The translations under genes and the position numbers were made by a program. Below are positions 28,246 through 40,200 of a stretch of DNA of 64,000 nt, one piece after another (within the stretch, counting starts at the first letter, position 1; each line of letters starts with the position of its first letter). Origin of the DNA: Gymnothorax reevesii (Eukaryota > Chordata > Actinopteri > Anguilliformes > Muraenidae); contig CM056588.1 of assembly GCA_029721435.1 (NCBI GenBank), forward strand, positions 38,333,430 to 38,397,429, written 5' to 3'. The notes under the pieces were generated by a model. That model was not told the DNA's origin. It did no database searches and was given only the letters and a program-made list of their open reading frames with translations.

Positions 28246-31200
28246 CTTGATTGGTAGAGAGAGAGAGTGGGACAGAGAGACACACACACACACACACAAG
28301 GCCAATGGCACATTGATTATGTGCATTCATCCATTTTAGATACATTATTTGCATAAGAGGAAATGAGCACGCATGCATGCATTACATCTGAAGTGCAATC
28401 ACACAATATGCACATCCAAACAGTGTAAGCATATAGCTGCACTGCTGACCACTGTCGCAATCACAGTGCCCTAAACAGCCTTCCTTGCGCTTTAATCTCC
28501 TGCAGTTGTCCAGATGGTGCTGCGATGAGTCATAGAGGCGGAGGAGAGCCAATTCATTCTCCTCCTCCATCTCTCCTCCAGTCACGCAGGGATTCTCTCC
28601 ATCCTTCTCCACAAGATTCCCTCCCCTTTTCTCCTCCCAGGCACCACCCTCCATCTCTGCTTGTTCTTCACCATACACCGCTCGCTCACAACCATGCAAG
28701 TGTACTTGTGTAAGCTTAGTACACTCAAGACTCCATGTGTTTGGTACATATGAGGCAACTGTATTTGTACTGAATATGCTTCAGATGAGGAACTTGTGAC
28801 TGAAATGAATTAGGTCCCGGAGTAGTACCACAGGAAGCACTCAAAACATTCTTGTTGTGATGCTGGTATTTTTACACAGAACCCCACCCCCATTTTGTTA
28901 CCTGTGTTTGTTACATTGCAGTTTGCAAAGCCTGTACTGAGTCAGGAATGGGGTGTTGGGTATGATTGCGCCGAGTGTGCTGCAGGCGTGTCACCAGTGT
29001 TTGTACATGCATTTCTACTGAGTGTACTCCTGGAATGGTGCTTGTGTCAGTTCAGAATACAATCCAGGTGTGTTACCTGTGTTTAAACGGAGTTCACTTC
29101 AGGTGTGTAACCTGTGTTTTGACTGACTACACTCCAGGTGTGTTACCTGTATTTGTACTGCATATACTTCAGGTATGTTGCCTGTGTTTGCACTGAACAC
29201 ACGCAGTTGTGTTACTGAATACGCTCCAGGTGTGTTACAAGTGTTTCTACAGAATACACGTTAGGAGTGTTACCTCTGTTTCTACAGAGTACAATTCAGG
29301 TGTGTTACCTGTGTTTGTACTGCATACACTTCAGGTGTGTTACCTGTGTTTGTACTGCATACACTTCAGGTGTGTTACCTGTGTTTGCACTGAGCACACT
29401 CAGGTTTGTTACCTGTGCTTGCACTGAGCACACGTTAGGTGTGTTATCTGTGTTTGTACTGAGTACACCTCAGGTATGTTACCTGTGTTTCTACAGAGTA
29501 CACTTCAGGTGTGTTACCTGCGTTTCTAATGAATACACTCCAGGTGAATTACCGATGTTTCTCAGGAGTACGCTCCAGGGGAATTACCTGTGTTTGAACT
29601 GAGTACACTTCAGGTGTGTTACCCATGTTTTTACTGAGTAAACTTAAGCTGTTACCTGTGTTTCTACTGAATACGCTCCAGGTGTGTTACCTGTGTTTGT
29701 ACTGAATACGGTCCAGTTCTTGGTAGCTGATGCCCAGATTGATGCCAATGAAGCGCCAGTCTTGTCCGATCCGCAGTGATATTGCCAGGAGGTTAGTCTC
29801 AGTTAGGTAGCCACTCTCAGGATCACCCAAATTCAGAGGAGGGTAGCGGTTCTCCTCAACTTCCCCCTTATCAGATGGGGCACCCTGATAAAAAGAGGCC
29901 AGAGCGGAGATTTAATTTATCTCATGGACAATGGGAAGTACCATCCTTATAGTTCCCATCAGAGAGAAAGGAGGTGTGTAGATGTGTGTTATCTAGCAAC
30001 AAGAGCAGTATAACATCAGCCCTGCGCCCTGAAATTCTAACCATTAATTGGCATTGGCATATTACCACGCCTGGATACAGTGGGTGTTTGAAATGGATAA
30101 GTAAAAAGGAATAGAGGCCTTTTAGAATTTTGGAGCTCTGTTGCCTTAAATACATGCTTTATTGCAGTTTTATTTTTGATTAGAATGATGTCACTGCTCA
30201 GCTGAATAGCTTTGACAGTTGTAGAGCTGAAAACGAGGGATGTAGCAGAGTAAAACTGATGAACAGCATTGATCCATTTTTTATCAATTTTCTATCTGAT
30301 TAATGACATGCTAACTCCAGGGGGATTTAACATCCAATGTGAAATGTATCCAATTTTCATTGTTCAGGTAAGATGAGAAATAAAATGCACAATTTGGAGG
30401 CAACATTATGCACATTTCAATAAACGTTTTCTTTGTTTTCATTTAAACAATCACAAAGCACAGGTTTGATAGACTACATTGCAAGATGTCCCAAAAGTTA
30501 ACACGCAATTTAGAAGAGTAGTCTCTGTTTTGTAAAATGTAGCCTACTGAGGCTACTGAATAAAACATTTTTACCCCTCAGGCTGACAAGGGCGCAAGAG
30601 GTATTGTCGTCCCTTCGGCGGGCTGGCAGCCGGATGCCAATTTTGTCCAGGCTATTTCTCTGTAACCACCTGGATTTGGAAGTCCATATTGCATAAGTGG
30701 ACTCCCCATGGGGGGTAGGTGTGCCTTTATGAGGTTTCGTCCCAGTTTGACCTTTGACCTTGCAGCAGTGACCTTCGGGGCTGAGGGGTATAGCCCGCTT
30801 CAGCGAGGCCCATTTTTTAAAATTAATTTTTCTATTTATTTATTATTTAACCACCCCGACATTGCAGAAATACAGGAAACGGTGTTTAACAGCCAATCAG
30901 AAAACATGTTAATTGACGAAATAACCAATTCCTGCGACCTGGGGAGCGAGCGACTTTAGGGCTCGGGGGAACTCACCGGGAGTCTCAGGGGCAGAGTGGC
31001 CAGCCATTGGCTGTCATGTCCCTTCCTCCTCTGTGCTGCCTCTGGAGGAATGTCACTGGGCATCTCCCCTCTGTAAAAGGACACCTGAGGGTTGATGGAG
31101 AGAAGGAGGGAGAGAAGGCGGGTTTAGGGAGCAAGGGAACGTGACAGGCAGTGAGGGAGGTATGAAGGATTGAGGGGTCCACACCTCTTGTTTTATCACA

Positions 31201-34200
31201 AATGGCTCCAACTCTGGTAAAGATGTACTGCTACATTCATGCATCAACGCCATATGATAGAGCTGAGGGTCACAGGAGCTACAGATGGTTGAGAATGTTG
31301 CGGGCACTTCCTAATTACCATACGAAACTTCCCCACATGCACTTTACCTCATTTACAGGGAAACAGCACCCCCTCCTGGCGATACTGAGGAGGACAAGGG
31401 CAAAAATGTCCTCATATTTCTCAAAATTCCACTGAAACCGCAAGGCAGGGGACCAAAAAAATTCCCCTCGTCTTTTATTCAGCAATTTGTCCAAATTTGT
31501 TTTGAAAAGACTGTATTTTAGTTAGTGGGGAGGGGAAAATTACACCCAAATTAAAATTTCACATCCAGACCCCCTCCAGACGTCCCTCCAGACCCACATC
31601 CAGACCCCCTCCAGATGTTCCTCCAGACCCACATCCTGATTCACATCCAGACGTCCCTCTTACCTGCCCTCTCACTGGTTCGGGAGTGTCCTGGCTTGGG
31701 CAGATGTACACCTCTTTGTGATTCTTCAGGTGAGAGTAAAACACAAAGGAAAGCCGTCCCTCAATGCAGTCAGGCCTGTCTGTAACAGACCAGATCAGAA
31801 CTTACTGTAGAAACACAGGTTAACATGACCAGGTTAGCCTTATAATGCTATAAGCCCGACCAAGTTGACCTGACAGAGCTATGAGCCGAACCAGGTAAAC
31901 CTAACAGTATCATGAATGTGAGCAGATTGGACTTACTGTGAGCCTGACCAGGTTAAGCTTTCAACATTAATGTTGCAGGCTTATTCAACAATGAGAAATG
32001 TCAGTGGTGCAGCCTGCTGATTTTCCTTCAGACTGAGATCTGGTGACTGAGATGGCCATTGCAGGACATAAATTTTTTTGCCCCAGATCTAATTCTGCAT
32101 GGATTTTGAGGCCGTGCTTTAAGTCCCAGTCTCAACTACAACTGACCATAATCATCTTACAATAACAAGCTGTTATAAGCTCAGTCACCAGACCTCAATC
32201 TCCTCACAGCCCTCTGGGCTGAACAGGACGGGGCAGTTGATTTGCACAAAACAAAGGATGTGACTGATCTCGGGAGAATCTGCGGAGAGGAATGGTCCAA
32301 AATCCCACTAATTATATTCCTTAACCTTATCAAACAGCACAAGAAAACACTTCATGCTATTAGCCTAGCCACAGGTGTTTACATAAAGTACAAAACTAGG
32401 AGTGCCATGAATTGTGTAACCATGATTTGGAGGATAAGATTATGAAATAAAACAATAAATAATTTTGTTCAGCAATACTGAAATATAAATACAATATTTC
32501 CAATTTGTTGGGTTTCTCTCTATAATGTCATTCTGTACTTTATTGTTTTTCTGGTGCATTTCCAGTAACAGGAGCCAGTACTTCTGGGTAGCACTGCATA
32601 TGTGCCAATTAAGATAAGGGTTGAAAAGAGAAACTACACAATGGTAGATCTTCAGGAAGAGAAACTGTGAGCCCATTCTCAGAATAATAACGCCACAGAG
32701 CATTCAGATGATGACACTGCATTCTGACCGGTGTTGATTTCGATGCCTCTTTCGAATCCAGCGAAAAATTGCTCTCCCTCCACGAACTTGCAAAGGTCAG
32801 AAGGCAGGGGACCCTCATACTGGGCAGAGAGGGACTGCAGCACCCCGTCCACCTGTGACCAGAGGGAGGCACTGTTATGCTTACACTTGTAAGCATAACA
32901 CAAACCTTCACAATGAGACAAACTCAACATGTAACAGACACAGAAACTCAGCACACACACACTCCACTTTAGCACCTACAAACACACTTCCACATGCAGC
33001 TTCATATGCATGCATTAATAATTGCAAAATTAATAAATGGCTGGAAAGGGTGATTTTTAATCTCAAGATCAAGAATCACTAACCCTGGTTCTCAAATCTA
33101 AATCCTGCCATGGTATTGTTTTCTCCCAGGTAATGAACTAATGAACTGAACAATTAGTGCTTCTGATTGGATCAGATTTCTGATTCGCAGGAAAAGTGAC
33201 GGTGGAAAGCCAGTAGTTCTTGGCCCTCGAGGACCGTGAGTTGATGATCTTTCGTCTAGATCAAGAAATTCTTTGGGGAATAAACACTCCCGACCAAGGT
33301 GTTCTAGGGCCCACAGTCAATCATGAGCCTTGCCTAATAATAACAGTGGTATTCTAATGTCTACAGTCAGTCATGTATTCTTTCAAACTGTGAGAGTTTG
33401 CAGTGCCCTTGGTTTGCAAGCAGCCGTACCTTGGCTGTTGGCAGACACTGAAGTAGCACCTGCATTGGGTCAGTCTTCCTTTGTAGAACCAGGAACTGGA
33501 CCCGGAACTCCCTGAGTCTGTGATAAACTTTCCTCACCACATCACCCACAGTGCGCCTGGTGGTGTACCATAACCAGTACCTGCAACAAATGTGCACATA
33601 CAGACACAGACACACACACACACAATAGAAACACGCAAATAAACACATAAATACAGCATTTAGTGGCACCAGTCAGAGAATGTAATCGCTACATTTGAAA
33701 CAGTCAAACAAAGAGGCCTGGGTTACAGGACCAGTGTGTAGGATTTAGCGGCATCTAGTGGTGATATTGCAGATGGCAACCAACGAACGACCCCTTCCAC
33801 TCACCATCCCCTTCCAAATGTACAGGAGAACCTACGGTGTCAGCAAAACCCGCAAAGGACGCGAAAGGCCTTCTCAAAAGTCCCCGTTTGGTTTGTCTGT
33901 TCTGGGCTACTTCAGATACATGGCCGTGCAATGTGGCGGGTTTTGTTGAGAAAAGAGAACCCGCTCCCCCTGTAGATATAAAGGGCTCGTTCTAAGGGAT
34001 GGAAAATGCAATTCCTCCTCTCAGGTGATTATAAACTCAATAACTCGGTCGCCACAGGAACCGAGTTGTGTATCTCCCCGTTCCCCAAATTTTGGACAAA
34101 ATGGCCGCTGGCAGCCATATTGGATGTCCAAAATTGCCGAAAATCGGTCTTGAGCATTGTCAAATAAATATCTTTGCCTGTGCAAAATTAGAAAAAATTA

Positions 34201-37200
34201 CTGCAATAATTGTCGCTTCTAGAGCCTGGAACAGAAAATCTCTGCAGGTGCGGTGGCGGCGGCCCCGAAACTAAACCATAGTATCTCCCAACTATCGTCG
34301 TCGGGGAGATACAACTAATGAAAACACACTCATGAATATTATATTCCATTTTCTACCAATGGATCCCCCTAAATCTTTCTCACTAGTCCTTTTAGCGCAA
34401 TGACTGGATTAAAGATGAGATTTCATCCTCTGTCAGTTTGGGTTTAGGCAGCCAGTAACATTTTCTCTGTTTTTAAACACATACCAGGAGAAGTGAGTGA
34501 CGGTGAAGATGGCGTAGAGATGTGTGATTTGGAGAGAGGACTGCGATGTGACATCAGTCCAGGTTTGGGCAGCCTGGTCCCCATGGAGGAGGTAAAGACA
34601 TGATACGTCGACTGTGTGGCCTGCATGAAGAACACATGCTAAATACATGCTTGTTCTTCAAAACAACACGCTAAGAGTCACTATTGTACCAGTGGACCAG
34701 TCATTAGGGAACTGGCAATCATACATTTAGCTCAGGACCTATGACCCAGGAACTGCTTCAACACATTCACATTATATTATGAGTACAAAAATGTTGTTAT
34801 TTAAATTGTTTAAGACAGCATACCTTTTTTTCACCAGTCAAACTATTTAAGTTGCTGGATGTTTGTTGTACTAATTCACAGTACATGAAATTGTATTCCC
34901 CAGACACTTTTATTCAAAGTGATATACAATAATGCATAATAAAATAACTACAGACGAATAGTAGAGATGAGATACAACTGACAAATATATTGTTATTGAT
35001 AGCCATGAATAGGTATATTTCATGCAGTAAGCAACAACTAAACCAATGAAGTTACCACAAATCATAACCTTGATGTGTGACATGATTACAAAAGATGAAG
35101 AAATACAAAATCAAGATGAAAGTACCTCTTTGTAAGGTAGAACAGCTATGCTCAGCTCAGAAATCAAGTCTGCAATCTCAAAATTTTAATCCCAATTCCT
35201 CAACCATTACTTCTTTACAGCCCACCGGTAATTACCACGAGTTAAAATACTGAGGCAGTTTATTGCTCAACGAGACTGTACCAGTGAGTCCAAGAGGCAG
35301 GGGGACCTGCACTGTGATTGGCCGCAGGAAGAGCATGCTGGGAGATTGGGAGAGACAGAGCAGGGGGCTGACGCTGGCCTGAGGATCTCCAGTGAGCTGT
35401 TGCACCTCCGACGCCTCCACTTGTAGCACCTGCAGCTCAAACAACAACCATCAACTCAACACCTGCACCCAAACCAACGACCTTAACATCAACTCAACAG
35501 CAGGCAAAACAACAACCGTAGCATTAACAGTCACCAAAACAACAACCGTTACATCAACAGTGGCAAAAACAACAACCTCAACATGAAATCATCAGCAGCA
35601 CATAAATTACAACCTTAGGAGCGACTCATCAGCTGTTGCATAAACTGCAACCTTAACAGTGACTCATCACTAGCAGCAAAAACCACAACCTGATCATCAA
35701 CTCATCAAGTGCACCACTAACAACCAACTTATAACCTGAAAATCAACTTCCTTTACAGCATCAACTACTAATTTGCAAAACATCAACTCATCACCAATAG
35801 TACCTGCAGCACAAATCACTCATCACTCTAATATCAACTCATCACCTGCAGCACAAACTCAACCCCTGAACAATCAACATGTCCTTATAGTGCCAAAAAC
35901 TAATCACTTCCAGCACAAACAACTTATCAGTTTAACATCAGCCCATCCTCTGCAGTACTTGAAGAACAAACAACTCATTGGGCCTCATGCAGGAAGCGAT
36001 GTAACAGGGATGGAAACAGAGGTATGGTGAAAAGAGAGAGGTTGTCGAAGAACCCCCCCCCCCAAAAAAAAAAAAAGTTTAAGACAATGTGAGCCACCTC
36101 AATAAAACCTAGGCTGACTGGACATTTCCGACAACACACAGTATGCGTGGTACGGTTCATTTGCAAAATCAACGTGACTTCAGTGCAACATTATGGGCAT
36201 GTGTCAGAAACAGTGTTGGAAGTCTGGGGGTACACCCCCAGAGAATTTTGGATTTTGTTGATGTAATTTCATGCAATCTGGTGGGTTTTGGGGATCAAAT
36301 TCTAATCAAATGAAGATATAAAATAAATACTGTATATTTTGATTGCAAATGGTTATACTGGTGACGGCAATAGCAGGGTCTTCTCAACGGCCCCTTGAAT
36401 CTGTCCTATATAAGAACATCTTAAAATAGAGCTAGCCTACAATAGACCTGCGCAGAAAACAGCCTAAATGCAAGCAACCCACTCCAATAAATAGCAAGAC
36501 TTGAGCATAGAAACTGGAAGCCATCCTCTCAATCTACTAGTAGACTGTAGAAAAAAATGGAACTCCAAATATCATGTAACAACACTAATTTGGTGGAATA
36601 GATTTCATTGTTTATTCCTAAAACAGGAGGATTTAATTGAGCCAGCATAACTATCTTGATAGAGGTCCAAATCTTAAAACATTTCGTCGCGTTTTTAGTC
36701 TTTACACTGTACAAAGTGAGTAGAATGGCTAACTTCAAATAACGAAAGGTCAGTTTCAAACTAAGGCATTTGAATATCCTGGGGCAAGAGCCCTTAAGTG
36801 TTGTTTAGGGGTTTTTTTTTTTTTCGCAGTGGATATTTTGCCGTGAACCGGTTATACATTTATACGGCTAGTCGGCTATTTGGCTGACTTCTGGTACACA
36901 TGCGCAGTTGTATTAATTTTTATACATTGACGAGGCTGGGATGCGTTTCCCGAAATCACGGATGCCAACTTACATGGTTGGACGCATTGACTGTGAATGG
37001 ACCAACTAGCTATGTAAGCTGATAACGTAGTTACCAACTACGCTTTTGGGAAACGCACCCCTGATTAGTTGTTTACTAGCTACAGAGTTCTTACACTAAC
37101 GTTGGCCAAACATACTCCATAGATTTCTGTGTTTTAAGTGCAAAAATAATACAACTGCCCATGTGTACCGGAGGTCACGGCCAAATAGCCGAAGAAATGT

Positions 37201-40200
37201 AAAACCGGTTCACGGCAAAATATCCACAACCTTTTTTTAAAATTTTTTTTTAATTTTACATCTGAACTGTATAACAAAAAGAAGAAATCCTGAATACATT
37301 AACAACAATTTGCCTCACTCTCCTCAATTTCCCTCATTCTGCAAATGAACATAGTTGAATGTTAAAGTAGGGAGTAAGTATTTTAAAGTAAGTATTTTAT
37401 TCAAGGAAAATAAGTACCCATAAAATTGGTCCGTTAAAGCAATTTCATGTTATGTTGAAGGTACTCACTCATATAACGAGAAAAAGTTTCATACTACTTG
37501 ATATTCGCTTTCCAAATATTGCTCCTTTTCCACCATAACAAGTCCGCCGACAGTCTCATTTTCCGTGATGTCACATATGGGTTATGTACTCTGAAAGTAC
37601 CCAGATGTTCCATAGTTATAATACAGTGAACACCGTGAAAACTGTTTTCAATTTTGTTTTTGAAGCCTGACGAGTCAGAACTCTTAATAGATTTCATCCA
37701 CATCTTCCAGTAATTCATAGTCTTAAATCCCATGTTTAAATGTTTTTTTAAGCCACTGTAGCATAAAGGTGATTTCTTTCATCAATGCATATTAGTTTGG
37801 CATCTTATTTTGGTTCGTTCTGTGCCTGCAAAAACTCTGGTCGCCGCGCTGGCTAGACACTCTACACGTATACTTTGTTCTAGTTTAGAAAGAAAATTAT
37901 TTTTGACTGGAGTCATGCTACCATTCCAAGGAAGATTGGATAAGCCAAAGCTGGGCAACAAAAAAGATACTTCTTACCTGCATAATATTTATAACAACGG
38001 ATAAATCGCTTTGTCTGTTTATACAGAGTTCCAATAGACAAGGAGTGGAGAAAGGCTTGGCTGTTAGAAGTCAGGAGAAAAACTTCTCTCTGTCTCCTCG
38101 TCCTCGATCCGTGCTGTGCAGTGATTATTTTTGAAAGCAGTGTTTTAACAGGACAGGGCCAAAGATGAATTTTAGTAAAGGAGAAGCCAGAGTTAACTAG
38201 CGCTTTCTTTTAACAATGTTGGCACAAGCCATATGATTTAATATGAACAATTCGGCTGACGGCAAATATGCTCAACCAGGGTACAATGAAGTGAGGAAAC
38301 CAGAGAGTAATTAAGTGACGTATACGGACATTAATCAACGTTTTTAATAACGGCGAAAACTTTCAAGCAATTATCTTATCAGAGGGTCATTAAAAGCCTC
38401 AGTCACGTAAACTTAACTTTTCTGCTCGCACTTAAACGAGTTACATTTTGATCTTCCCTTTAGTAGGTGGGCCTCTTTCCATCCTCCAAAGAGCACATAT
38501 TTATGATGACAAAATGTTGCTCTGCACAACAATACCAAAATAACACCGACTCGCATGCAAATGTTTTTGAAAATGTATTTTTTTAATTTGGCGAAAATGA
38601 ATGGGAATCTACGTGCAAATTTTACTTCCGCTCCTGGAACAGATGCTTCACTTGAGTGAACCCTATCGGTAATCTAGTGTTCAATTATACATCTATGCAC
38701 CACATGGAATTCTGTGGTGTTTCGTACAGCGGTGCGGTAAGGTCCAGCACGAGATTCACTAGCCATATCATTGACAGTCAAAGAAAAGGAGCCGAGGCCA
38801 ATGCGTAGCCAGAGAATTTTTGTAGATGGGCTCTGTGCTTAGCGCTGCACAAACGTTGATCCAACGTCATATCCAAAAAATAAATAAAACTCCTCGGATC
38901 TACACGATTCACCCAAACTGACACACAAAAGTGAGAGTCGCCGAAAAGCGAGCTGTTTGCATCCCTGATAAATGAGCAAATTTTCTCTTATTTTTGTTCC
39001 TATCGCCAATTTTTTCTTATTTTGTTCTTACCCATTGATTTCTGGGATGCACCAATGTTTTCTTATTTTTGCTCTTCTCTTAGGTAAGAGAAAATTTTAC
39101 GAGTGGTCGAGAGTACTCTTACCGAGATAAGAGAAAACAGAAAACTGTTACCTCTGTCCACAAATGCTTGTCCAATGCACGGAAACACAAGTTTTAAAAC
39201 CTAAACATTAAAAATACATCATATAAATAATTTTGATTGTTTTATGTTTTAGAAAAATTATAATGATTTTATTATTTAATTCTTGGGCTAAAGAGTTTGG
39301 CCAGTTGATCCTAAAGGCTAATGAATGGCTTACCTATTGCTGCTGGACGTTTAGGCCATCCAGGCCTTGCGCAGAGAGCGCATTCTTAGAGATCTCGCAG
39401 ATCTGTTTGCTGAGACAGATGAATGGCTACTCGTACTAAGTGTGAAAGCAACCTTACTTGAGCATGGAAGATTACTGTTATGTGTTACGCCTCTTGTTTG
39501 AACAAATAGGGCAGCGAAAAGATATTTCCATTCAAACTATGAAATTCAATGCTTGTTAAAAATGTACGGGCGGAGGAAAACATTCAATCACAACTGGATA
39601 CAACACGCAAAAACTGGGAGTTATAGAATGTATCGAATGTGATCAGTAAATTTTTGGGTTACCTTGATGGTTGGGTTCCCAGAGAGATTCAGATGTGTAA
39701 AAACATCAAGCAGTCAGTCAAGAAAATTTCTAGTTTAATTTTTCGTGCTGCTGTGGTAATCCATGTAACAGATGACACGCCAGGTTGCTAAGGCACGCAC
39801 AGCATATGCATTTGCGATATTAATATTCAATATTAATATTCTAAACCCCCTTCTCAATAATAAAACCCCCCCAAATATATTGCCGTCTCTTTTTAAAATC
39901 GTTCCCCATTTAAAACCACCTAGGTGCATAATACAACGCGCTGTATCAGAATTTTAACATGTATGCAAGTGTACGGTACGATACGGTACGGTACAATACG
40001 GGTACAGCACGACATTGCTAGTGTGAATGCTGACCAGCGGGGGGGGGAAATCGTACTGTGGCACGGTACGGAACAATCGTACCTAGTTTGAAAGCACCCT
40101 AGATTGCTATGAGCAGTCGGCTCTTTGCACACAGCACGTCACCTGCCCTTATATGGTGTCTAGTAGGTGTCATATCTACCAATTTAAGACAACCGGCCAC

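Noticed and set aside
28382..28699. 105-codon minus-strand frame in PIDD1 intron 13
   Set aside because: Charged, low-complexity composition without family similarity, and exons 13 and 14 join perfectly in phase without it.
28960..29705. Regularly spaced repeats resembling a CRISPR array
   Set aside because: The 35-bp units are directly adjacent with no unique spacers, lie in a vertebrate intron, and no Cas-like gene is present. It is a minisatellite.
34444..34635. Open frame over PIDD1 exon 8 in another frame
   Set aside because: The frame ending in THFSW aligns residue for residue with PIDD1; this one has no similarity.
35236..35281. Longer version of PIDD1 exon 7 ending at GTG|GTAATT
   Set aside because: It leaves phase 2 and cannot join exon 8; the donor at 35281 restores exact spacing with the human protein.
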